Shown here piece by piece: positions 52,396 to 60,499 of a stretch of 64,000 bases of DNA. The notes below the pieces were generated by a model. That model searched no databases. It was not told the origin of the DNA and was given only the letters and a program-made list of their open reading frames with translations. This stretch comes from CAWCVR01 sp963799105 (lineage in GTDB: Bacteria; Acidobacteriota; Terriglobia; Bryobacterales; Bryobacteraceae). Position 1 is the first letter of the stretch. Every line of letters starts with the position of its first letter. The translations under genes and the position numbers were made by a program. Location: assembly GCA_963799105.1 (NCBI GenBank), contig CAWCVR010000011.1, positions 186,001-250,000 on the forward strand, given 5' to 3'.

Positions 52396-55125
52396 ATGCG
52401 CGTTCTCTCGTTCCTTACCGCGTTGGCGTGCGCCCTGCCGTTAGCCGCCCAACCCGTGCCACTGCACTGGCTCGATGGCCCGTCGCCGGCCGCCGCCCAG
52501 GGCGTCACCTGGGGCGTGCCCTGGAGCCAAGGCAAGCTGCACAAGACCGACTCTCTCAAACTGGAAACCGCCGCCGGCCAATCCGTGCCTCTGCAAACCT
52601 GGCCCATGGCCTACTGGCCGGATGGCTCCATCAAGTGGACCGGCCACGCCATCAGCGCTGTATCCGCTCTCCCGGCGTCCTTCAACCTCTCGCCAGGCTC
52701 CCCGTCCGCTCCCGAGCGCCCCGTCCGCGCCACCGAGACCGCCTCGCAAATCGAAATCGATACCGGAGCGCTGTCGTGTCTCATCCGCAAGCAGGGCGCG
52801 TTCCTGTTCGACTGGCTGGCCACCGGCGGCCACCAGGTGGCGCAGAATGCCGCGCTTATCGCCATCCGCGAGGACCGCTCCGATTTCGCCGCCCACCACG
52901 TCATCAAGGAGGAGGAGTTCACCAGCCTGGTGCGCTCCGCCACGCTGGAGCAGTCCGGTCCCGTGCGCGCCGTGGTCAGGATCGAGGGCGTCCACCACTC
53001 GGCCGAAAGCGGCCGCTCCTGGCTGCCCTTCACGGTGCGACTCTATTTCTACGCCGGCCTCGACAGCGTCCGCATCGTCCACTCGTTCGTCTTCGATGGC
53101 GACGGCAACCAGGATTTCATCAAGGGCCTGGGCCTCTCCTTCAAGGTTCCCTTCCGCGAGGAAGTCATCAACCGCCACGTCCGCTTCGGCGGCGATGAAG
53201 GCATGTGGGCCGAGCCGGTCAAGCCCCTGGTAGGCCGCCGCGTCATCTCCATCGCCGGCCGCGACGATATCTTCCCGCAGCAACTCGCCGGCCAGCGAAT
53301 CCCCAACTTCGATCAGTTCTCCAAGCCGCAGCAGGCTCTCATCGAGCCGGCCGCCGATTGGGACGACTACCGGCTCTCCCAGCCCACCCCCAACGGCTTT
53401 TCCATCTCGAAGCGCACCAGCGCCGAGTCCTCCTGGCTGCACGCGACCGATGGCCGCCGCGCCCGCGGCCTCGCCTCGCTCGGCGATGTGACGGGCGGCA
53501 TTGCGGTCGCGGTTAAGAACTTCTGGCAGAAGTATCCCGCCGGATTGGAAATCCACGGCGCCAGGACTCCCATGGGCGAGCTGCGCGTGTGGCTCTGGTC
53601 CCCCGAAGGCCCCGCCATGGATCTGCGCCATTACGACACCAAGGGACACGGCCTGGAGATGGCGTACGAAGATTGGAAGCCCGGCTGGGACGCCCCGCTG
53701 GGCATCGCCAACACCAGCGAGCTGACCCTGTGGGCGCTCGCCTCGGTTCCTTCCAACGCGCAACTCGTGGCCAGGGAGAAGGCCGCCGCAGCGCCCTCTC
53801 TTCTGGTGGCGACGCCCGAGTATTACCACTCGAACCGCGCCTTCGGTTTCTGGAGCCTGCCGGACCGCTCGAACGCCGCCAAGAGCGCCATTGAAGACCA
53901 GTTGGCCAGCGCCCTGGCTTTTTACGGCCACGAAGTGGACCAGCGCTCGTGGTACGGCTTCTGGGACTACGGCGACATGATGCGCATGTACGACGAGGTG
54001 CGGCACCAATGGCGCTACGACATTGGCGGGTGGGCATGGAATAACACCGAGTTACTCCCCGATTACTGGCTCTGGTACAGCTTCCTGCGCACCGGCCGCG
54101 CCGACGTGTTCCGTCTGGCCGAGGCCATGACCCGCCACACCAGCGAGGTGGACGTCCACCACATCGGCCGCTTCGCCCCCCTCGGCTCGCGCCACAACGT
54201 GAATCACTGGGGCGACGGCGCCAAGCAGCCCCGCGTCAGCCAGGCCGGCCTCAAGCGCTTCTACTTCTACCTGACCGCGGACGAACGCGTGGGCGACCTG
54301 CTCCGCGAGCAACTGAAAGCCGACTTCACCTACGCCGAAGTCAAGCGTACCGACACCCGCATGCCCGAGCGCGGCACTTACTCCACGGCCAGTTTCGGCA
54401 CCGATTGGGCCGGCTACACCATGAACTGGCTCACCGAATACGAGCGCACCGGCGATACGAAGTGGCTCGACAAGATCAAGACCGGCATGCGCACCCAACT
54501 CCAGTTCGCCTCCACTCCCGGAGGCCTGCTGGGCGCGGGACCCTACGATCCCGCGACCGGTCAATTCATGGGCGCCGGCCGCGGAGGCGGCGGCGCGGGC
54601 CGCGGAGCTGAGGGCTCGGGCCGCGGAGCCGGTGGCATCGGCCGCGCAGGCGGGGACGCCGGACGCGGAGCCGGGAGCCCCGGCCGCGGAGCTGAGGGCT
54701 CGGGCCGCGGAGCCGATGGCATCGGCCGCGCAGGCGGGGACGCCGGCCGCGGAGCCAGCGGCCCGACCGGTTTCGACCTCCTGTTCGGCGCCACCGAGAG
54801 CATGGCCGAACTCGAGCTGAACATCGACTACCCCGAATTCTGGAAGGCCTTCCACGGCTATGCCGTCACCGGCACCGGCCGCCTGCTGGCCTATGGCGCC
54901 GCGGCGGCCAAAAGCGACGAGCTCGGCCGCAAGGTCTGGGAGTCGCTCTCCAGGCCCGGCTTCGAAGGGCGCTCCGGCTTTCCCACCGAGTTTCGCACCG
55001 TGCAACCGCCCGATGTCCCGGCCGCTCTCAGCGAGGCTCCCATCCGCACCGAAGCCGCCGGCGACGCGCAGCGGCTGCTCAACCTGATCGAAGCCCTGGA
55101 GTGGGCCGGCAAGTACTTGCAGTAG
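52396..55125 (+). CDS. Secreted exo-rhamnogalacturonan-lyase-like (PcRGLX/YetA type) enzyme
   Basis: Product of 909 residues from the ATG at 52396, which opens directly into the signal peptide MRVLSFLTALACALPLAAQ; a longer frame starts at 52348. VTWGVPWSQGKLHKTDSLKL, PLQTWPMAYWPDGSIKWTGH and the later WYGFWDYGDMMRMYDEVRHQWRYD and DVHHIGRF/RHNVNHWGDG match the family of Penicillium exo-rhamnogalacturonan lyase (PL26) and Bacillus YetA, which remove unsaturated disaccharides from rhamnogalacturonan I. Typical members have three beta/alpha domains. A Gly/Ala/Arg-rich repeat interrupts the last third (residues about 725-790). The stop TAG lies in a family 1 palindrome. It is the last gene of the locus. 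Confidence 0.85.
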   Translation: MRVLSFLTALACALPLAAQPVPLHWLDGPSPAAAQGVTWGVPWSQGKLHKTDSLKLETAAGQSVPLQTWPMAYWPDGSIKWTGHAISAVSALPASFNLSPGSPSAPERPVRATETASQIEIDTGALSCLIRKQGAFLFDWLATGGHQVAQNAALIAIREDRSDFAAHHVIKEEEFTSLVRSATLEQSGPVRAVVRIEGVHHSAESGRSWLPFTVRLYFYAGLDSVRIVHSFVFDGDGNQDFIKGLGLSFKVPFREEVINRHVRFGGDEGMWAEPVKPLVGRRVISIAGRDDIFPQQLAGQRIPNFDQFSKPQQALIEPAADWDDYRLSQPTPNGFSISKRTSAESSWLHATDGRRARGLASLGDVTGGIAVAVKNFWQKYPAGLEIHGARTPMGELRVWLWSPEGPAMDLRHYDTKGHGLEMAYEDWKPGWDAPLGIANTSELTLWALASVPSNAQLVAREKAAAAPSLLVATPEYYHSNRAFGFWSLPDRSNAAKSAIEDQLASALAFYGHEVDQRSWYGFWDYGDMMRMYDEVRHQWRYDIGGWAWNNTELLPDYWLWYSFLRTGRADVFRLAEAMTRHTSEVDVHHIGRFAPLGSRHNVNHWGDGAKQPRVSQAGLKRFYFYLTADERVGDLLREQLKADFTYAEVKRTDTRMPERGTYSTASFGTDWAGYTMNWLTEYERTGDTKWLDKIKTGMRTQLQFASTPGGLLGAGPYDPATGQFMGAGRGGGGAGRGAEGSGRGAGGIGRAGGDAGRGAGSPGRGAEGSGRGADGIGRAGGDAGRGASGPTGFDLLFGATESMAELELNIDYPEFWKAFHGYAVTGTGRLLAYGAAAAKSDELGRKVWESLSRPGFEGRSGFPTEFRTVQPPDVPAALSEAPIRTEAAGDAQRLLNLIEALEWAGKYLQ
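54604..54756 (+). repeat. 84-bp tandem repeat inside the lyase gene
   Basis: Two copies (54604 and 54688) starting GGAGCTGAGGGCTCGGGCC; the second is cut short by about 15 bases. They encode GAEGSGRGA-x-GIGRAGGDA modules, a 28-residue Gly/Ala/Arg repeat. Since 84 is a multiple of three the frame is kept. Such a linker is not part of the known enzyme fold. Confidence 0.85.
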
Positions 55126-55244
55126 GGCGGACGCCCTCGTCCGCAGCCGGCCCCCTGGCCGGCTTCTCGCCGGTGGCAAGCATTTGATTCTGCGGGCTGG
55201 TAGCGGGACGGGGGCGTCCCGCGCGGACAGGGTGTCCGCCCCAC
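55122..55244. repeat. Palindromic intergenic element, family 1, copy 7, between convergent genes
   Basis: It begins GTAGGGCGGACG, where TAG (55123-55125) is the stop codon of the lyase gene. It ends GGTGTCCGCCCCAC, 11 bases before the end of the truncated glycosyltransferase copy on the other strand. Inner GCCGGC and GCGGGACG/CGTCCCGC arms are present. Confidence 0.9.
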
Positions 55245-55255
55245 GCCCGACCCGC

Positions 55256-55476
55256 TCAGGGACGCTCCGCCTCGCTCGCCCGCAGGATACGCTCCAGCAT
55301 GTCGGGAATTTCGAACACCGCCCGGTTGTTCTGCCGCCCGGCGGCTGCCCGGAAACCCGCGAAGCGCTCCGGCTGCAGTAACTCGTCCACCGCCGGCGCG
55401 ATGCCGCGAAAGTCCGGCAGCACCAGCCCCAGCCCCTGCTCGCGCACCCACAGGGCGTTGTAGCGCTCCTGCGGCA
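55256..55476 (-). pseudogene. Orphan C-terminal fragment of a glycosyltransferase, left flank of the restriction-modification insertion
   Basis: On the minus strand it encodes the last ~73 residues of the glycosyltransferase whose full copy is at 58651-59799 (LPQERYNALWVREQGLGLVL, VDELLQPERFAGFRAAAG, DMLERILRASEAERP) and then a stop. At 55477 the homology ends abruptly, just 81 bases before the restriction-modification start. It has no start codon or N-terminal part and is not functional. Confidence 0.85.
55263..55476. repeat. Left 214-bp direct repeat flanking the restriction-modification gene
   Basis: Matches 58661-58874 in the same orientation; by eye I count 11 differences in 214 bases (about 95% identity). 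Together the copies bound a 3.18-kb segment (55477-58660) that holds little besides the restriction-modification gene. Confidence 0.9.
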
Positions 55477-55557
55477 ACCCGTCTGTGTAACGGCCGCACC
55501 CCGCCCTGCTTGGCTCGGGACGCGCGTGCCGCCGGATGGTATCCTCATGGTCTGAAT

Positions 55558-58500
55558 ATGCGGCAGACGGACATCCCCACCGAGATTCCCGGCCTCGTTG
55601 AACGATTTGAGCGAAACCTGGACGCATTCCGGTCCGAAACATATAACGAGACTCGCCTTCGCATAGAGTTTCTCGACCCCTTCTTCAAAGCTCTTGGCTG
55701 GGACGTTGACAATGAATCCGGCACGGCCGAGGCGTACAAGGACGTCATTCACGAAGATTCGATCAAGGTCGGGGGCGCCACCAAGGCGCCGGACTACTGT
55801 TTCCGAGTCGGTGGCACTCGCAAGTTCTTCGTCGAGGCCAAGAGGCCGGCGGTCAACGTGAAGCAGGAACCCAACCCCGCATTTCAACTTCGCCGGTACG
55901 CGTGGTCGTCCAAGCTGCCCCTCAGCATACTGACCAATTTCCGGGAATTCGCGGTCTACGATTGCCGTATCAAGCCGGACCAGCACGACCCTGCCGCCAC
56001 AGCGCGCATTCTCTACCTTCCATTTACCGAATACCTCGGCAGATGGCCGGAGATTGCGGGCGTGTTCTCCAAGGAAGCCGTCTATAAGGGCGACTTTGAC
56101 AAGCACATTGAGATCGCGCGCGGCAAACGCGGGACGGCGGAGGTGGACAATGCCTTTCTGGGGGAAATCGAATCCTGGCGGGAGTTGCTGGCGCGCAATA
56201 TCGCCCTCCGCAATCCCGATCTCGGGCCGCGCGACACCAATTTCGCCGTTCAGAAACTGATCGATCGTATCATCTTCCTGCGGATCTGCGAAGATCGCGG
56301 CATCCAACCCTACGAGCGGTTGCGCGAATTGGCGGACCACGAAGGAGTCTACGGCGAGTTATGCGTACTCTTCAAGGAAGCCGATGAGCGCTACAACTCG
56401 GGGCTGTTCCATTTCTACCCGGACATCCAACGTGAAGAGACGCCCGACCAGGTCACGCTGGGTCTTCAGGTGGACGACAGGGTTCTCAAGGGGATCGTCC
56501 GCGGCCTCTATTACCCGGACAGCCCCTACGAGTTCTCCGTACTGCCCGCGGATATCCTTGGACAGGTTTACGAACAGTTTCTTGGAAAGGTCATTCGTCT
56601 GACGGCGGGCCATCAGGCCAGGATCGAGGAGAAGCCGGAGGTCAAAAAAGCAGGGGGCGTCTACTATACTCCCACGTACGTGGTCGACTACATCGTCGAC
56701 CAGACCGTCGGCAAACTCCTGGAGGGCCAGGATGTAAGAGGGGCTTCCAAGATCAAGATTCTCGATCCGGCGTGTGGGTCCGGCTCCTTTCTCCTCGGGG
56801 CCTACCAGTATTTCCTCGATTGGCATCTGAGGCAGTACGAGAGCGAAGGTACCGACAGGCACAAGAAAGTGCTGTATCGGGGTGTTGGGGGCGCGTGGCG
56901 TCTGACGGCGTCCGAGCGAAGACGGATACTGCTCAACAGTATATTCGGCGTCGATATCGACAATCAGGCCGTGGAGGTCACGAAGTTATCCCTGCTCTTG
57001 AAGGTGCTGGAAGGCGAGACCGAACAGAGCCTGACGGGCCAGCTTCGGATGTTTCATGAGCGGGCGCTGCCCGACCTCGGAAGCAACATCAAGTGCGGCA
57101 ATTCGCTGGTGGGCCCGGATTATGAGCTAGGCAGGCAGATCGCCCTCCTGGACGAAGAGGAGATCTTCCGAATCAACTCCTTCGACTGGGCTGGAAAGGA
57201 CGGTTTTCCGGAGATCGTACGCCGCGGAGGTTTCGACGCAGTGATCGGAAATCCCCCATACGTGCGCCAGGAGTCTCTGGCAGAACTGAAGGACTACATG
57301 CAGGCTAACTATAAGTCCTATCAGAGTTCCGCCGACCTCTACGTCTACTTCATGGAGAAGGCCCTGAATCTGCTTCGCGCCGGCGGGTTCTTCAGCTTCA
57401 TCGTTTCGAGCAGTTTCTTGAAAGCGGCGTATGCGGTCGGGTTGCGCGAGTTCCTGACTCGAAACGCGGCCGTCATCCGGATTGTCAACTTCGGCGGCCT
57501 GTCGCTATTTGCGAAGGCCAAGGACGTCTATGTAAGTATTCCCGTGCTGGCAAAAAGGGAGCAGCCAAGTCAGGCTGCGGTGTGCAAGGTGGCGTCGGTC
57601 GACCGTGTCGACCTGCGAACGTACGTTCCGGACCACGAGTACGGCATTCCAGCGAAGAGGCTGGTTCCCGAAGCCTGGTTCCTGGAGCCAGAACGAACGC
57701 GCAAGGTGTTCAGAAAGATTGTCTCCGCTGGAATTCCGCTCGAAAAGTACGTTGGCGGGAGGATCTTTCGCGGCATCCTAACCGGGCTGAATGAAGCCTT
57801 CGAGATCGACGGTCCGACCAGGAAGCGCATGATCCGCCAGTCACCCGCTTGCGGGGAGCGGATCAAACCGTTTCTCGGCGGTCAGGACATACGGCGCTAC
57901 TCCATCCGGGATACCGGCCGCTTCTTGATTGCGATTCCATCTGGCTGGACCAGGCGAAAGATGGGCCGGCCTGTGTTATCGGAGCGGGAAGCCTGGATTT
58001 GGTTCAGCAGGGAGTACCCGCCTCTGGCAAATCATCTGGAGCGGTTCGCGGACGCTGCGAAGAAGCGCCAGGACCACGGCGAGTTCTGGTGGGAGTTGCG
58101 GCCCTGCGATTACTACGGCGCGCTGGACGCTCCCAAGATCGTGTATCCGGACATCGCCAAGGGGCCGCGGTTCTTCATCGACACGACTGGAACCTATATC
58201 GCCAACACCGCATACTGCCTGGGAACCGACGACCCCTACTTGTTGGGAATCCTCAACAGCAAACTCTTCTGGTTTGCCATCGGCAGCATCAGCATACCTT
58301 TTGGGACGCGCGCCGGCGAGTTTCGATACCGGCTGATCTACCAGTACATGGCAAACGTGCCGATACGCCCCATCGATACGGAAAACGCCGACGACCGCCG
58401 AATTCGGGACCGACTTATCGCGCTCGTGCGGCGGATGCTCTCGCTGAATCGGCAGCTCGCGGACGCCAAGACGGCGCCAGCCGAAACGCCCCTCAAACGC

Positions 58501-58614
58501 CAGATTGAGGCCGCCGACAAGGAAATCGACCGGCTGGTTTTCGACCTGTATGGTCTGACCGAAGAGGATGTGCGGATTGCGGCCGGAGAGACTGAGGAGT
58601 GCGCATCGGAATGA
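55558..58614 (+). CDS. Single-chain restriction-modification enzyme (type IIG/Eco57I-like)
   Basis: Product of 1018 residues. The N-terminal part has a PD-(D/E)xK nuclease site: PDYCF (78-82) and FFVEAKRP with Glu93 and Lys95. An N-6 adenine methyltransferase core follows: motif I DPACGSGSF (403-411) and motif IV NPPY (565-568), with an SSADLYVYFMEKALNLL helix. The C-terminal third resembles the TaqI-type specificity domain (LGILNSKLFWFAIGS, IPIRPID). Cleavage, methylation and recognition would thus be in one chain. The ATG at 55558 is in an otherwise weak context (no clear ribosome site). It stands alone between two copies of a glycosyltransferase segment and its codon use looks less GC-extreme than neighbours, so transfer is likely. 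Confidence 0.92.
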   Translation: MRQTDIPTEIPGLVERFERNLDAFRSETYNETRLRIEFLDPFFKALGWDVDNESGTAEAYKDVIHEDSIKVGGATKAPDYCFRVGGTRKFFVEAKRPAVNVKQEPNPAFQLRRYAWSSKLPLSILTNFREFAVYDCRIKPDQHDPAATARILYLPFTEYLGRWPEIAGVFSKEAVYKGDFDKHIEIARGKRGTAEVDNAFLGEIESWRELLARNIALRNPDLGPRDTNFAVQKLIDRIIFLRICEDRGIQPYERLRELADHEGVYGELCVLFKEADERYNSGLFHFYPDIQREETPDQVTLGLQVDDRVLKGIVRGLYYPDSPYEFSVLPADILGQVYEQFLGKVIRLTAGHQARIEEKPEVKKAGGVYYTPTYVVDYIVDQTVGKLLEGQDVRGASKIKILDPACGSGSFLLGAYQYFLDWHLRQYESEGTDRHKKVLYRGVGGAWRLTASERRRILLNSIFGVDIDNQAVEVTKLSLLLKVLEGETEQSLTGQLRMFHERALPDLGSNIKCGNSLVGPDYELGRQIALLDEEEIFRINSFDWAGKDGFPEIVRRGGFDAVIGNPPYVRQESLAELKDYMQANYKSYQSSADLYVYFMEKALNLLRAGGFFSFIVSSSFLKAAYAVGLREFLTRNAAVIRIVNFGGLSLFAKAKDVYVSIPVLAKREQPSQAAVCKVASVDRVDLRTYVPDHEYGIPAKRLVPEAWFLEPERTRKVFRKIVSAGIPLEKYVGGRIFRGILTGLNEAFEIDGPTRKRMIRQSPACGERIKPFLGGQDIRRYSIRDTGRFLIAIPSGWTRRKMGRPVLSEREAWIWFSREYPPLANHLERFADAAKKRQDHGEFWWELRPCDYYGALDAPKIVYPDIAKGPRFFIDTTGTYIANTAYCLGTDDPYLLGILNSKLFWFAIGSISIPFGTRAGEFRYRLIYQYMANVPIRPIDTENADDRRIRDRLIALVRRMLSLNRQLADAKTAPAETPLKRQIEAADKEIDRLVFDLYGLTEEDVRIAAGETEECASE

Positions 58615-58650
58615 CCGGCGGCCCGACGGAGGGTGCTTTCGCGCCACCCG

Positions 58651-59799
58651 TCAGCCCGCCCGCTCCGCCTCGCTCTCCCGCAGGATACGCTCCAGCATGT
58701 CGGGAATTTCGAACACCGCCCGGTTGTTCTGCCGCCCGGCGGCTGCCCGGAACCCCGCGAAGCGCTCCGGCTGCAGCAACTCGTCCACCGCTGGCGTGAT
58801 GCCGCGAAAGTTTGGCAGCACCAGCCCCAGTCCCTGGTCGCGCACCCATTGGGCGTTGTAGCGCTCCTGCGGCAGCGTCCAGGCGTTCGATTCCACGATC
58901 ACCGGCAGCCGCATGGCCGCGGCCTCGCTCAGGCTCCCCGGACCCGGCTTGCCGATGAAGTAATCGGCCAGTTGCATGTAGCGCGGCACATCGCGTGTGA
59001 AGCCTTCCACAAACGCCGGCGCGCGGCGGGGCATCGCCTCGAGCCGCGCCCGCAGCTTGTCGTTGTGGCCGCAGATGAACAGCAACTGGCGGTTGTCGAG
59101 ACGGCGCGCGATCCCGAGCATGGCGGCCGCGCCTTGACCGCCGAACAGCACCAGGCCCACCGGCAGGTCCGGGTCGAACCCCAGGGCGCGCCGGCCTTCC
59201 CTTCGCTCCTCTTCCGCCAGCGGAGCGATCTCGTAGAATTGCGGATTCAGAATCATGCCCGAAGTCCGGAAGACCTTCGATTCGGCGTGGCCCATGCTCA
59301 GCGCCTGCTCCACCGCTCGGCCGGACCCGCAGATGAGGTACTGCTTCTGCTTCTCGATCCAGAAGTGCGGCGGATAGTCGGCGATGTCCGTAATGATAGT
59401 CACGAACGGTACGCCCGGCAATGCGCGCCCCAGGCTTTCGCACAGCGCGCGGTCGAAATTCGGCACCAGCGAAACCGCCAGGTCGGGGCGGCTCTCTTTC
59501 CAGAACGTCTCCAGCGCCCGCACCAGCTTTCCGTGGTACAGCCGGATCACCAGGTGCATGCCGATCATGAGTTGCGGCGAACCCAGCGTCCAGCCCTTCT
59601 TCAGCACAAGATTGTAAACGTCCTGCAACCGCAGGCCGGTCAGTTTGCGGAAGACGTCGAGGGAGTCCAGCCGCTCCTGGAGGTTGACCATGCGGATTTC
59701 GAGCGGGCGCGCCTGCCGCTCGATCACCTGGCGCAGGGCGTTGGCTGCCGCGCGATGGCCGCCACCGGCATCGAAGAAGAGGAAGTCCAGCTTCTTCAT
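58651..59799 (-). CDS. GT28/MGDG-synthase-type glycosyltransferase
   Basis: Product of 382 residues starting MKKLDFLFFDAGGGHRAAA, the GGGHR loop of processive diacylglycerol glycosyltransferases and MurG relatives. The C-terminal nucleotide-sugar half has VLFGGQGAAAMLGIA, LLFICGHNDKLRARLE, KPGPGSLSEAAAMRLPVIVE and QERYNAQWV. It would add sugar to a membrane lipid at the cytoplasmic face. A GTG at 59802 is an alternative start. Its 3' end forms the right copy of the 214-bp repeat; this copy is complete and probably works. It is divergent from the PAP2 gene. Confidence 0.88.
   Translation of the reverse strand: MKKLDFLFFDAGGGHRAAANALRQVIERQARPLEIRMVNLQERLDSLDVFRKLTGLRLQDVYNLVLKKGWTLGSPQLMIGMHLVIRLYHGKLVRALETFWKESRPDLAVSLVPNFDRALCESLGRALPGVPFVTIITDIADYPPHFWIEKQKQYLICGSGRAVEQALSMGHAESKVFRTSGMILNPQFYEIAPLAEEERREGRRALGFDPDLPVGLVLFGGQGAAAMLGIARRLDNRQLLFICGHNDKLRARLEAMPRRAPAFVEGFTRDVPRYMQLADYFIGKPGPGSLSEAAAMRLPVIVESNAWTLPQERYNAQWVRDQGLGLVLPNFRGITPAVDELLQPERFAGFRAAAGRQNNRAVFEIPDMLERILRESEAERAG
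58661..58874. repeat. Right 214-bp direct repeat, inside the 3' end of the glycosyltransferase gene
   Basis: Direct counterpart of 55263-55476. It covers the codons for about the last 70 residues of the intact gene. The restriction-modification gene ends 46 bases before it. Confidence 0.9.
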
Positions 59800-59953
59800 C
59801 ACCTAAATTGTGCCACGCGGCACTGTTCCAGTGGCGAAAAACATTCTATTCACGGATGTTTTTCCGGCGTGTCACACGATTGTAGCCGTGCCGGCTGTAC
59901 AAAGAATGCATGGGATGCCACAGGCATTTCAATACGCATGCGGAGGCCACGGT

Positions 59954-60490
59954 ATGACTCAGGCTTCCGCCATGCTGACCTACATTTCCCATCGGGATCA
60001 CAGCCTGATGCGGACGGTCAACCGCTGGCACGCGCCTCGCTGGGTCCGCATCTGGATGCTATGCGCCACGCGCGGCGGCGATGGCTGGCTGTGGTACTCG
60101 CTGGGCCTGGTGCTGCTGCTCTTCGGCGGCGCTCCGCGGTTTCCAGCCGTGGCGTCGGGCGCACTGGCGGCCGGAGCCGGCATCGCCGTCTTTCTTCGTC
60201 TCAAGCGAGTCTTCCGCCGCCGCCGCCCCAGCACTTTCGAGCCCCACTGCTGGGCCACCCTGCTGCCGCCCGACCAGTTCTCGTTTCCCTCCGGCCATAC
60301 CATCACCGCCTTCGCCGTGGCGTTGTCCCTGGCCCATTTCTATCCCGACCTGGCCCTCGGACTTTTGTTTTGCGCCCTGAGCGTGGCCGCCTCCCGCGTC
60401 CTGTTGGGCATGCATTTCCTCAGCGACGTGGTGGCCGGCGCCGCCATCGGAACCATCCTCGCGTTGTCGGCAACGGCAGTCATCGGTTAA
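59954..60490 (+). CDS. PAP2-family membrane phosphatase
   Basis: Product of 178 residues with the three PAP2 signatures: K-x6-RP (KRVFRRRRPS), PSGH (FPSGHTITAF) and SR-x5-H-x3-D (SRVLLGMHFLSDV). Several transmembrane helices surround them. It should remove phosphate from a lipid such as undecaprenyl pyrophosphate or phosphatidate on the periplasmic side. The ATG at 59954 has GGAGG seven bases upstream; a longer frame is not needed. The next gene follows after 9 bases. CGGCACTGTTCCA near 59818 in the upstream region also occurs near 3225. Confidence 0.92.
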   Translation: MTQASAMLTYISHRDHSLMRTVNRWHAPRWVRIWMLCATRGGDGWLWYSLGLVLLLFGGAPRFPAVASGALAAGAGIAVFLRLKRVFRRRRPSTFEPHCWATLLPPDQFSFPSGHTITAFAVALSLAHFYPDLALGLLFCALSVAASRVLLGMHFLSDVVAGAAIGTILALSATAVIG

Positions 60491-60499
60491 ACTAGCGGG

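Noticed and set aside
51045..52607. 520-codon minus-strand open frame
   Set aside because: Antisense shadow of the bicupin gene.
54052..56340. 762-codon open frame on the minus strand
   Set aside because: It crosses the antisense of the lyase, a repeat and the restriction gene; low-complexity Gly/Ala sequence only, no domain.
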